Positions 18,163-27,818 of a stretch of 34,799 nt of DNA are shown piece after piece (the first letter of the stretch is position 1; each line of letters begins with the position of its first letter). Origin of the DNA: Ignavibacteriales bacterium. Its GTDB lineage: Bacteria > Bacteroidota > Ignavibacteria > Ignavibacteriales > Ignavibacteriaceae. The stretch covers positions 1 through 34,799 of the forward strand of contig JADJHL010000013.1 in the NCBI GenBank assembly GCA_016707585.1, in the 5' to 3' direction. The notes under the pieces are model-generated. The model did not search any database. It was not told the origin of the DNA and worked only from the letters and a program-made list of their open reading frames with translations. A program made the translations under genes and the position numbers.

Positions 18163-19005
18163 ATGAACCTATCAAAAAAAATAAATGCTTTTATAAAAAT
18201 TACACGACCAGTAAATGTTGTTATAACATTTCTTGTTGTAGTTGTTGCAATTCTAATCTCTCAAGAAAATAATATTGAATTTTATAAAATAATATTTCCT
18301 TCTATTGTTGTTGCTTTAGTTGCTGCTGCAGGTAATATTATTAATGATATTAATGATGTTGAAACGGATAAGATTTCTCATCCTGAAAGAGTATTAGTTT
18401 TAGAATCTTTAAGCAAAAAAGAAGCGATTTATTTCTATAACTTTCTGAACATTCTTGCAATCATAATTGCATCCAGGTTATCGGATATTCTACTTCTAAT
18501 TGTTTTTGGCTCTATTATTATTCTTTACTTCTATTCCTATTCCCTGAAAAAATTTCCGCTGTTGGGAAATGTTACGGTAGCATCACTTACAGGTTTAACT
18601 TTTATTTACGGCGGTTTTGTCACTGGAAATCCTATTGCAGCAATAGCACCTGCTGTTTTTGCTTTTCTAATAAACTTAGTCAGAGAGATTGTAAAAGATA
18701 TTCAGGATATTGAAGGTGACTCTATAATCGGGTACAAAACTTTTCCAATTAAGTATGGTATTCAGAAATCAAAATTTCTGATTTTGGTTATTACTGTTTC
18801 ACTTATACTTTATACAGTATATCCTTTCATCACTAAGCTTTATAAGATAGAATACTTTTTAATTGTGATGTTGATTGTTAATCCAGTGTTAATATTATCA
18901 ATAAAGCTTTTGTATGATAAAGAGAAAAATCGGTTTAAAATAATTAGTAATCTTCTTAAGGTTGATATGATATTTGGGCTACTAGCAATTTACCTTGGTA
19001 AATGA
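18163..19005 (+). CDS. UbiA-family prenyltransferase, geranylgeranylglycerol-phosphate transferase type
   Basis: The 280-residue protein has about nine membrane helices. The two Asp-rich metal and diphosphate sites are NDINDVETD (61-69) and DIQDIEGD (179-186). The sequence after site 2 (YKTFPIKYG) matches the branch annotated as (S)-2,3-di-O-geranylgeranylglyceryl phosphate synthase rather than menaquinone or haem O enzymes. It would transfer a polyprenyl group to a membrane acceptor; the acceptor cannot be proved here. Its stop overlaps the rnhB start by 4 bases (atga). Confidence 0.85.
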   Translation: MNLSKKINAFIKITRPVNVVITFLVVVVAILISQENNIEFYKIIFPSIVVALVAAAGNIINDINDVETDKISHPERVLVLESLSKKEAIYFYNFLNILAIIIASRLSDILLLIVFGSIIILYFYSYSLKKFPLLGNVTVASLTGLTFIYGGFVTGNPIAAIAPAVFAFLINLVREIVKDIQDIEGDSIIGYKTFPIKYGIQKSKFLILVITVSLILYTVYPFITKLYKIEYFLIVMLIVNPVLILSIKLLYDKEKNRFKIISNLLKVDMIFGLLAIYLGK

Positions 19006-19631
19006 AAAGCATTGATAAAAAATATTTAGTAAATGATAAACAAATTCTTGCTGGTACAGATGAAGCGGGAAGAGGACCATTAGCAGGACCTGTTGTGGCT
19101 GCGGCAGTAATTCTTCCAATTGGTTTTTGTGATGAAAGAATTAATGATTCTAAAAAACTTTCTGCAAGCTTGCGTGATGAACTATTTACTGTAATAAAAA
19201 AAAATGCTTTAGCTTACGCTTACACAGTTATATCACACAAAAAAATTGATGAAATAAATATTCTAAAAGCATCTTTACTTGCAATGAAAAAATCTGTTGA
19301 AAAATTAAAAATTCAACCGAATATAATTCTTGTTGATGGAAATAAATCATTTAATTATGATGCTGAAGTTATTCCTATTGTTAAAGGCGACTCTAAATCA
19401 TTATCAATTGCATCAGCTTCAATCATTGCAAAAGTTGTAAGAGATAGATTGATGGAAAATCATGCAATAAAATATCCTGATTATGGTTGGCAAACAAACA
19501 AAGGATATCCGACCAAGGAACATATAAATGCTGTTTTAAAATATGGTGCGTGTTCACTCCACAGAAAAACATTTCTAAAAAAAATATTTGAACGTGCAAA
19601 TCAAACAGAAATATTATTTGTAGAAGAATAA
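19002..19631 (+). CDS. rnhB: Ribonuclease HII
   Basis: The 209-residue enzyme cuts RNA in RNA-DNA hybrids and starts removal of misinserted ribonucleotides. The family blocks are present: GTDEAGRGPLAGPVVAA (catalytic Asp20, Glu21), ILVDGN (Asp112) and the KGDSKSLSIASASIIAK region. The length is normal and the gene is intact. It is coupled to the UbiA gene (4-base overlap) and followed 3 bases later by yraN, a neighbour found in many genomes. Confidence 0.97.
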   Translation: MKSIDKKYLVNDKQILAGTDEAGRGPLAGPVVAAAVILPIGFCDERINDSKKLSASLRDELFTVIKKNALAYAYTVISHKKIDEINILKASLLAMKKSVEKLKIQPNIILVDGNKSFNYDAEVIPIVKGDSKSLSIASASIIAKVVRDRLMENHAIKYPDYGWQTNKGYPTKEHINAVLKYGACSLHRKTFLKKIFERANQTEILFVEE

Positions 19632-19634
19632 TTT

Positions 19635-20004
19635 ATGGCTGAGAAAAATAAAAGAGATATTGGTAAAGAGGGTGAAGATATAGCAGCAAAATATCTAACT
19701 GAAAAAGGATTTGAAATAGTAGAAAGAAATTTTTATTACAGCAATCTATGGTGAAATAGATATAGTTGCAAATCATAATAACCAGTTGGTTTTTATCGAA
19801 GTAAAATCACGATTAAATCTTGAATATGGTGAACCTGAATATGCAATTACTCGAAAAAAAATTAAGCAAATAAAAAAAATGGCCGAGCTTTATTTGTTTG
19901 ATAAAGAAATTGAGGAAGTTGATTGTCGTTTTGATGTAGTGGCTGTTTTGCTCGAAGATAAATCAAATCCAAAGATTACCCATTATGAAAATGCTTTTAT
20001 GTAA
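19635..20004 (+). CDS. YraN/UPF0102 family protein (one frameshift)
   Basis: Reconstructed across one shift, this is about 122 residues, the family's usual size. The first frame gives GKEGEDIAAKYLTEKGFEIVERNFYY. The second resumes with YGEIDIVANHN, then LVFIEVKSR, the endonuclease-like core (E-I-D and E-V-K). The shift is one extra base near 19738-19745 (ttacagcaatc), after which the first frame hits a stop. UPF0102 proteins resemble Holliday-junction resolvase folds, but the role is unproven. It follows rnhB by 3 bases. Confidence 0.85.
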
Positions 20005-20108
20005 AAATGTTGATATTCTTCACAATTGCTTAAAAATATCAAAATTGTTTAGCGAAAATTTCTTAGTTTGAAATCAGTAATTATAAAAAATATACAATCT
20101 CATCAATC

Positions 20109-20915
20109 ATGAAAAATTCTAAAACGAAAGTTATAAAGCGAAACTCTATTGAAAATCGTTTAACAGAGTTTTTTATCATGATTGCTGGTCTCTGGCAGTT
20201 CCAATTACAATTTTTAAAACAAGTCTTTGTTCCACCTTACGAGATTGACCAAATCCGAAAACACATGGATGAGCTTGGAATAAAAACTTTACCGATTGTT
20301 AGCGTAACAGGATTTATAATTGGACTAGTAATTACAATGCAAATGCATCCTGTTATGGTAAGATTTGGTGCTGAAGCATTTTTACCTGGTGCAGTTGGAA
20401 TTTCAATCGTTAGAGAATTAGCACCAGTTATTACGGCCTTAATTTTTGCAGGCAGAGTTAGTTCTGGAATTGGTGCAGAGCTTGGCTCAATGCGCGTTAC
20501 AGAACAGATTGATGCAATGGAAGTATCTGCAGTTAATCCTTTTAAATATTTAGTAATCACAAGAGTATTTGCAACAACTTTCATTCTGCCAATCTTAACA
20601 GTTTATGTAATCTTTATAGCTTTTGTTGGATCATTTATTGCAGTTTTATTAGTGCAAAATATGTCTTATGCATATTTTATAGATAAAGTTGTTTCCTCAG
20701 TTGAGTTTGGTGATGCAATTCCTGGTGTGCTTAAAACATTTGTCTTTGGTTTTATTGTTGGCATAGTTGGAACCTATAAAGGTTATACCGCAACAAATGG
20801 AACAGAAGGTGTTGGTAAAGCTGCAACTACTGCAGTTGTTGTTTCATCGTTAATGATTTTAATTTTTGATATGGTTCTTGTTAAAGTAACTTTATGGCTG
20901 TGGCCAACAGTATAA
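20109..20915 (+). CDS. mlaE: MlaE-family ABC transporter permease
   Basis: The 268-residue inner-membrane permease of an MCE/Mla lipid transporter has an amphipathic N-terminus, then about five to six hydrophobic segments. It carries the conserved core RELAPVITALIFAGRVSSGIGAELGSMRVTEQIDAMEV (about residues 99-136) and the GTYKGYTATNGTEGVG block. It would work with the following ATPase and MCE protein to move phospholipids between the two membranes. Eight bases separate it from the next start. The gene symbol is by family; no periplasmic MlaC or MlaB is seen. Confidence 0.93.
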   Translation: MKNSKTKVIKRNSIENRLTEFFIMIAGLWQFQLQFLKQVFVPPYEIDQIRKHMDELGIKTLPIVSVTGFIIGLVITMQMHPVMVRFGAEAFLPGAVGISIVRELAPVITALIFAGRVSSGIGAELGSMRVTEQIDAMEVSAVNPFKYLVITRVFATTFILPILTVYVIFIAFVGSFIAVLLVQNMSYAYFIDKVVSSVEFGDAIPGVLKTFVFGFIVGIVGTYKGYTATNGTEGVGKAATTAVVVSSLMILIFDMVLVKVTLWLWPTV

Positions 20916-20923
20916 TTTTATTA

Positions 20924-21688
20924 ATGAATAATGTTGTTGAAATAAATAAAGTATCTAAGGCATTTGGTTCACACGTTGTGCTGGATAATGTTTCACTTAA
21001 TGTTGAAGAAGGTGAAAACATAATTGTATTCGGACAAAGTGGTACAGGAAAAAGTGTTTTACTTAAATGTATCGTTAGATTACTTGAACCTGATAAAGGT
21101 GATATTTTTATTGAAGGTACAAATGTGCTAACTCTAAGAATTAAAGAACTAAACGATATTAGAAAAAATCTTGGTTTTCTCTTTCAAGGTGCAGCTTTAT
21201 ATGATTCGATGTCTGTGAGAGAGAATTTAGAATTTCCGTTAGTCAGACATTTTACTTTTACTGATGCTGAAAGAGAAGAAAAAATAAAATCAGTTTTAGA
21301 AAAAGTTTCATTAGAAGAGGCGATTGATAAAATGCCTTCAGAACTTTCCGGTGGAATGAAAAAACGAATTGGACTTGCGCGTTCAATTATCACTGAACCT
21401 AAGCTTATGCTTTATGATGAGCCTACAACAGGGCTTGATCCAATAACATCAAAAGAAATTAGTTCACTAATTTTAGAATTACAAAAATCACTAAAGATGA
21501 CTTCAATAGTTGTAACACACGATTTACTATGTGCAGAAATAATTGCAGATAGAGCAATTGTACTGAATGAAGGAATTGTGCAACACGAAGGTACAATTAC
21601 AGAACTTACAACATCACGAGATCCATTTTTAAGGAATTTCTTTAGTCACGAAATTGTTGAAGAGCAGAACAGGAGAAACAATGTCTAA
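20924..21688 (+). CDS. mlaF: MlaF-type ABC transporter ATP-binding protein
   Basis: The 254-residue ATPase of the Mla transporter carries Walker A GQSGTGKS, Q-loop FLFQGAAL, signature LSGGMKKR, Walker B LMLYDEPTTGLDP and the H-loop VVTHD. ATG 20924 is preferred to the in-frame ATG 20894, which would overlap mlaE by 22 bases and add ten residues ahead of the usual start. It ends 8 bases inside the MCE gene. Confidence 0.94.
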   Translation: MNNVVEINKVSKAFGSHVVLDNVSLNVEEGENIIVFGQSGTGKSVLLKCIVRLLEPDKGDIFIEGTNVLTLRIKELNDIRKNLGFLFQGAALYDSMSVRENLEFPLVRHFTFTDAEREEKIKSVLEKVSLEEAIDKMPSELSGGMKKRIGLARSIITEPKLMLYDEPTTGLDPITSKEISSLILELQKSLKMTSIVVTHDLLCAEIIADRAIVLNEGIVQHEGTITELTTSRDPFLRNFFSHEIVEEQNRRNNV

Positions 21689-22706
21689 TAATCTTGCAAA
21701 TGCCAAACTGGGAATTTTTATTTTTCTTGGAAGCACATTACTTGTTGTTCTTATCTTTCTTTTAGGAAATAAAGATCAATTATTTACATCTACATTTACA
21801 CTAAAAGCTTACTTTAAAAATACTGAAGGATTAAGAAACGGTGCATCAGTAAGATTTGGTGGTATTGATATTGGTGCTGTTAAAGACATACAAATATTAA
21901 ATGATACTACTGGTCGTGTTGAAATTACAATGCGAATTAAAGAAGAAGTAAAACGATTTATAAAAAAAGATTCTCGCGCTAGTATTGAAACAGAAGGTTT
22001 GGTTGGAAACAAAGTTGTAATGATTTCAATGGGATCTGTTAGTGCTGAAGAAATTACTGATGGTGGAATTATTCTTTCAAAAGAGCCGCTAAGTTTTTCT
22101 GATATAATTGAAGAGACTCAGGGAATAATGGCTTACACAAAAGATATGACAAAAAATCTTGCGGAGATTGTACAAAAAGTAAATAAAGGAGAAGGTACTA
22201 TTGGCAGGATATTAAATGATGATCAACTTTATAACGCGGCGACAAATCTTACAAATACAGCAGACAAAAATTTAACATCAATTTCAGATGATATGAAAGA
22301 AGTTTTATCTTTGTTTGATGATCTTGGTAAAGGAGTAGAAGATGTTGTTAAAAATGTAAATAAAATTGTTGCAAGAGTTGATACAGTATTGCAAGGTGTT
22401 TCTGAAGGTAAAGGGTTACTTGGTTCGCTAGTTTCGGAAAAAGGTAAAGAAGGAAAAACTCTAAACCAGATATTAGATAATCTTGTCGTTGTAACTGAAG
22501 AGGCAAAAACTTCAGCTTCAAGTCTTACAGAAAATATGGAAGCATTAAAACATAACTGGTTGTTTAAAAGTTATTTTGAAGAGCGTGGTTACTGGAACAA
22601 AGAAGAATTTGAAAATCAACTTGATACCAAAATACTTGAGCTAAATGATAAAATAAAATTGTTAGATGAAAAAATTCTTGAATTAAAATCAATTGAGAAT
22701 AAATAA
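21681..22706 (+). CDS. mlaD: MlaD-like MCE-domain protein
   Basis: The 341-residue protein has one N-terminal membrane anchor (about 8-28) and one MCE domain (about 35-110). The MCE domain shows LKAYFKNTEGLRNGASVRFGG, then GIDIGAV and TEGLVGNKVVMI. A long alpha-helical region ends in a heptad-rich tail (LNDKIKLLDEKILELKS), a likely coiled coil. MCE rings bind and pass lipids across the periplasm. The start (ATG 21681) has an aggaga site and overlaps mlaF by 8 bases. Confidence 0.93.
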   Translation: MSNNLANAKLGIFIFLGSTLLVVLIFLLGNKDQLFTSTFTLKAYFKNTEGLRNGASVRFGGIDIGAVKDIQILNDTTGRVEITMRIKEEVKRFIKKDSRASIETEGLVGNKVVMISMGSVSAEEITDGGIILSKEPLSFSDIIEETQGIMAYTKDMTKNLAEIVQKVNKGEGTIGRILNDDQLYNAATNLTNTADKNLTSISDDMKEVLSLFDDLGKGVEDVVKNVNKIVARVDTVLQGVSEGKGLLGSLVSEKGKEGKTLNQILDNLVVVTEEAKTSASSLTENMEALKHNWLFKSYFEERGYWNKEEFENQLDTKILELNDKIKLLDEKILELKSIENK

Positions 22707-22711
22707 TAGAA

Positions 22712-23039
22712 TTGAGTGAAGTACTTTATATAGATAGACTTGTTAGAATTTCTGAAACGTCAATTACGTTTTTTAACTATTATTATCCTTCATCCAAAAG
22801 TTTAACGGTTCCTTTCCACAACGTAAAAAAAGTTGTTTCATTAATACCGACTCTTTTAAACGGTAAATACAGGTTATGGGGAACATCAAGTTTTTTACCT
22901 GGTTTCCAAAAGATTTTAAGAGAAGCACGAGAGACAAGATATTTATTCTGTATAGAAAAATAAGAGAGTAAAAATTGGTTTTACTGCTGTTGATTCCCAA
23001 AAAGTTTTTGAGATTATTTTAGAAAAGCAGTTGTTTTAG
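22712..23039 (+). CDS. Small PH-like-domain protein closing the mla operon (two frameshifts)
   Basis: Starts on TTG 22712, five bases after mlaD; no ATG is available in frame. The first frame gives strands LVRISETSITFFNYYYPS and VPFHNVKKV. A second frame, after a shift near 22900, reads FPKDFKRSTRDKIFILYRK, and a third, after a five-A run near 22957, reads KRVKIGFTAVDSQKVFEIIL with a stop at 23037-23039. Together these give about 108 residues, shaped like the bacterial PH domain family. The function is unknown; the position suggests membrane or lipid association. Confidence 0.6.
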
Positions 23040-23089
23040 TGATTTTATAGTTTATTAATTAAAGTCTTTTCTCCTACCAAATAAAAAAT

Positions 23090-25859
23090 ATGGCAAAAGA
23101 AAAAAAAGAAAAAAAGATAATTGTTAAAGGTGCGCGTGAGCATAATCTTAAAAACTTAAGTTTTGAGATTCCGCGTAACAAACTTGTTGTCTTTACAGGT
23201 GTTAGTGGCAGTGGAAAATCGTCTTTGGTATTTGATACAATTTATGCTGAAGGACAACGACGTTATGTTGAAAGTCTTTCTTCCTATGCAAGACAATTTC
23301 TTGAGCGAATGAATAAACCTGATGTTGATTTGATTCAGGGAATTTCACCTGCTGTTGCAATCGAACAAAAAACAGGTTCGCGTAATTCTCGTTCTACAGT
23401 TGGAACAACAACTGAAGTTTATGATTACCTAAGATTGTTGTTTGCTCGTATTGGAAAAACAATATGTTTTCAATGTGGTAAAGAAGTTAAAAAGCCACAA
23501 CAGGAACAGTTGCCGATTGGCTTGAAACTCAAAATGATGGAACAAGATTTTATCTTACTTTCCCATTACACGATCACGAAGGACATTCTGTAAAAGAAGA
23601 AATCGAGCTTTTAAAGAAACGAGGATTCTTCAGAGTTTATTTTAATAAAAAGTTTTATGACTTAAGCGAAGAAGAAGTAAAACTACCCAAAAGTAAAAAG
23701 GATATTAAAATTGTTGTTGATAGAATAAAACTTAGTAAAGGTGAAGTACGAGAAAAACTTTCTGATTCAATTGAAGTAACTTTTAAGGAAGGTGAGAACA
23801 GAATTGTTCTTATCAATGCTGATACTAATGAACAGCAAGAGTTTAATAAATTTTATGAATGTTGTGGTGTTAGATATGAAGAACCTGAGCCAAGATTTTT
23901 TTCATTCAATAATCCATTTGGCGCTTGTCCAGTTTGCCAGGGATTTAGTAAAATAATTGGTGTGGATATGAATCTTGTGGTTCCTAATCCTAACCTAACA
24001 ATTGCTGATGGTGCTTTGGCTCCTTTTAAAGGTGCAAAATACAGCACATATCTTCGAGATCTTATCCAGAATGCTCGAGATTATAAATTCCCAATTCATG
24101 TCCCTTATAAACAGTTGAATGACGAACAAATTTCACTTGTAAAAAAGGTTTTGGTAAGTATAAAGGTCTTGATCATTTTTTTGAAGAACTTGAGAGAAAA
24201 ACTTATAAGATTCATGTACGTGTTATGCTTAGTCGTTATCGTGGTTATACAAATTGCCCCGCTTGTAAAGGATCAAGATTAAGACGAGAAGCATTACAAG
24301 TAAAAATAGATGGTAAATCTATTCATGAAATTGTGCAAATGCCGATTGAACAATCATTAAAATTCTTTGAAGCATTAAAACTTTCTGAGTACGATTATAC
24401 TGTTGCAGAAAGAATTCTTAAAGAAATAATTAAGCGTTTAACATTTCTTAACAATGTTGGTATTGGTTACTTAACATTAGATCGTTACAGCAACACACTT
24501 TCTGGTGGAGAAACACAAAGAATAAATCTTGCAACATCCCTTGGTTCTGCTCTGGTTGGAACATTGTATGTTTTGGATGAACCAAGTATTGGGTTACATC
24601 CACGCGATAATGCAAAGTTGATAAATATTTTAAAAAATCTAAGAGATATTGGTAACTCAGTTTTAGTTGTTGAGCACGATGCAGAGATGATGAAAGAAGC
24701 TGATTTGATTTTTGATATGGGGCCAAAAGCGGGAATTGATGGTGGTGAAATAGTCGCAATAGGAAATTATTCAGAGATAATAAAAAATAAATCATCGTTG
24801 ACAGGTAAATACCTTTCCGGTGAATTAAGCATTCCATTGCCTGAAAAAAGAAATGAAAAGAAAAATAAATTAATAAAGATTATCGGTGCAAGAGAAAATA
24901 ATCTTAAAAATCTTACAGTAGAAATTCCATTAAACAAATTTGTTGTAATAACCGGTGTTAGCGGATCAGGTAAAAGTACACTTATACATGATGTTTTTTA
25001 TGCAGGACTCGCAAAGTATCTCGGCAATGCGCCTTCATTTATTGGTAAGTATGATGATATTAAAGGAGGCGAATATCTTGATGATGTTGTTATTGTTGAT
25101 CAATCACCAATTGGAAAATCTCCAAGATCAAATCCTATTAGCTACATAAAAGCATTTGAGTTGATACGTGAATTGTTTGCATCAACTCATCAAGCGAGAG
25201 CACGTGGTTATAAACCCGGATTTTTTTCCTTCAACGTTCCCGGCGGCAGATGCGAAACTTGCCAGGGTGATGGTTACATAAAAGTTGAAATGCAGTTTCT
25301 TGCAGATCTTTATCTTGAATGTGATGATTGTAATGGAACGAGGTACAAAAAAGAAATTCGTGAGATTACATACAAAGGCAAAAACTTAGTTGATGTTCTT
25401 GAAATGACAGTTGATGAAGCAATAATGTTTTTTGAAGGTAATGACCGCCTCACCAGACTTTTGGAAATGTTAGCAGAAGTTGGGTTGGGTTATATTAAAC
25501 TTGGGCAGCCATCAAATACATTATCGGGCGGTGAAGCACAGCGAATTAAATTAGCTTCTTATCTAACAGCACAGCGAGATAGAAGACATATACTTTTTAT
25601 TTTTGATGAACCAACTACTGGATTACACTTCCACGATATTTCGAAATTGTTAAAATGCTTTCAGCTACTGTTAGAAAGAAATAATTCTGTAGTGATTATT
25701 GAACATAATTTAGATGTTATAAAATGTGCAGATTATATTATTGATCTTGGACCAGAAGCCGGAGACAATGGTGGAGAAATTGTAGCAACCGGAACTCCTG
25801 AAGAAATTGCTGAAGTTGAAAACTCTTGGACTGGAAAGTATTTGAAAGAGTATTTGTAG
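23090..25859 (+). CDS. uvrA: Excinuclease ABC subunit A (two frameshifts)
   Basis: Reconstructed as about 923 residues, UvrA is the damage-recognition ATPase of nucleotide excision repair. Frame 1 (23090 to about 23505) holds Walker A GVSGSGKSSLVFDTIYAEG and RRYVESLSSYARQFLERM. Frame 2 (about 23506-24150) continues TVADWLETQNDGTRFYLTF through FGACPVCQG. Frame 3 (about 24150-25859) resumes KGFGKYKGLDHFFEELER, then both signature motifs (YSNTLSGGETQRI and SNTLSGGEAQRI), a second Walker A and the zinc module CETCQGDGYIK to CDDCNG. Both shifts are one missing base, the second at a six-A run near 24146. No residue of the core is otherwise damaged, so the gene is probably intact in the cell. Confidence 0.96.
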
Positions 25860-25869
25860 CATGTTAAAA

Positions 25870-25897
25870 TTTCTCCCCTATACAAAAGAGGAGAAAA
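25870..25897. terminator. Weak bidirectional terminator between converging genes
   Basis: The arms tttctcc (25870-25876) and ggagaaa (25890-25896) flank a 13-base loop between the ends of uvrA (+) and the SulP gene (-). T-rich sequence follows on the minus strand. Confidence 0.45.
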
Positions 25898-25924
25898 CAA
25901 AATGGGTTCTAATTATTCTCGTTA

Positions 25925-27634
25925 TTATTTTTTATCTCTTTTAACCGTTGGCTCAAAATCTAGTGGTCTTCCCATCTTATCTAAACCTAAAATTTCTCTT
26001 GTGCGATCTAACGCATCATCAATGTTACCTAATACATTTTGTTCGCCAACAATCTTTAAAAAACCTGATTGCTCTAATGCCATAAGTGGCTGAGTGTGAA
26101 CACCTGATAGAACTAATTGTGTCCCTTTTTTAATCGATTCATGAGTAGACTTCCTCCAGAGCGTGTATTCCAGTCCCATCAATCGCTGGTACATTACGCA
26201 TTCTTATAATTAAAACTTTTGGCGGACTTTCAATAAATCTAATTGCATCTCTGAATTTTGAAACCGCTCCAAAGAAAAATGGGCCATTAATTTCAAACAC
26301 TTCAACTTCATCAGGAACTTTTTTATTTGAAATCGCATTTATGTCTATTGCTTCATCATCATCATCTTTTAGCTCACGGGTTATAACCCCAACATTTGTA
26401 ACCATTGCCATCGAGCGCATAAATAAAAAACACAGCCAGTACCATTCCAACTTGAATTGCAATGGTTAAATCAAATACTACTGTTAAACCAAAAGTTGTA
26501 AGTAAAACTATGATATCACTTTTGGGACTTTTAAATATTTCAACAAACGATCTCCATTCGCTCATATTGTATGCAACAACAATTAATATTGCAGCTAGAG
26601 TTGCCATCGGAATTAATTTTGCAAACTGTCCAAAGAAAAGTGTTATAAGTAAAAGAACTATTGCGTGAATAATTCCAGCAACAGGAGTTCTTCCACCATT
26701 TTTAATATTGGTTGCTGTACGTGCAATTGCACCAGTTGCAGGAATTCCACCAAACAAAGGTGTAATAATATTTGCAACACCTTGTGCAATCAACTCCATA
26801 TTTGAACGATGTCGCCTCCAATCATACCATCTGCAACAACTGCTGATAGTAATGATTCTATAGCTGCTAAAATTGCAATTGTAGTTGCCGGCCCGATTAG
26901 ACTTTTTATTGTTGCAAAATCAATTTGTGGAAAAACGGTGATGGAAGTGCTGATGGAAGCTCACCAAATTTTGATCCAATTGTTTCTAAGGGAAAATTAA
27001 ATACTTGTGCAATTGCAGTTGTTAAAACTAATGCAACTATTGATCCAGGAACTTTATGTGTGATTTTAGGAAAAATTAAAATTATAAATAATGCTAGTGC
27101 AGCGGTACCAAACGAATAATAATTAATTGATGCAAAGTTTATTGAGTATTCAATCCATTTATCAAAAAATTCTGATGGAACTTTATCGATTGATAATCCA
27201 AAAAAATCTTTTATTTGAGTTGAAAAAATTAATAATGCTATGCCGCTGGTAAATCCAACAACAACAGGATGAGGAATAAATTTTATTACGGAACCAAATC
27301 TTGCAAAGCCCATAACAACAAGTATAATGCCTGCCATAATTGTTGCGATGATTAATCCGTTTACGCCAAACTGCTGAACGATTCCGTAAACAATAACAAT
27401 AAATGCTCCTGTTGGGCCACCTATTTGTACGCGGCTGCCGCCAAGAAATGAGATTATAAATCCAGCAATGATTGCAGTGATCAATCCTTTTTCTGGTGTT
27501 ACTCCAGAAGCAATACCAAAAGCAATTGCAAGTGGCAATGCAACAATTCCTACAATTGTACCAGCGGATAAATCAGCAAGAAATTGTTTTGATGTGTAAC
27601 CTTTTAACGTTGTAAATAATTTTGGTTTTAACAT
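25925..27634 (-). CDS. SulP-family anion transporter with STAS domain (about four frameshifts)
   Basis: Reconstructed at about 570 residues, this inner-membrane protein exchanges or imports anions such as sulfate or bicarbonate. The N-terminal segment (27634 down to about 26935) shows ADLSAGTIVGIVALPLAIAF and GPTGAFIVIVYGI. The next frame reads FPQIDFATIKSLIGPATTIA, then MELIAQGVANIITPLFGGIP, and the last two frames give the STAS domain (FEINGPFFFGAVSKF, then KKGTQLVLSGVHTQP). Shifts lie near 26935 (T-run), 26812, 26410 (six-base run) and 26155. The substrate is not decidable. It is divergent from the deacetylase gene, with 184 bases between them. Confidence 0.88.
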
Positions 27635-27818
27635 TTAATTCAGATTTTATTATCAAAAAAGACGATGCAAGATAATAATTATCAAAATCAATCACGGCAT
27701 ACTTGATAGTATTGATTAAGTGCAATATTAAAAACAAAAATTGGTGATTGAAGGCACTATTTTTGAGTAAGTAAATTGCTAAAAAAGGAATATCTTTACT
27801 TCAATTAAAAATTATAAG
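27635..27818. promoter_or_regulatory. Divergent promoter region
   Basis: These 184 bases separate the SulP gene (-) from the deacetylase gene (+), so both promoters must lie here or close by. The sequence is very AT-rich. I could not place a reliable -33/-7 pair and saw no strong hairpin or repeat. Confidence 0.4.

Noticed and set aside
20237..20584. Long minus-strand open frame inside mlaE
   Set aside because: It is the antisense of a strongly conserved permease and has no recognisable motifs.
25902..26093. Small plus-strand open frame after uvrA
   Set aside because: It is antisense to the C-terminal STAS region of the SulP transporter.
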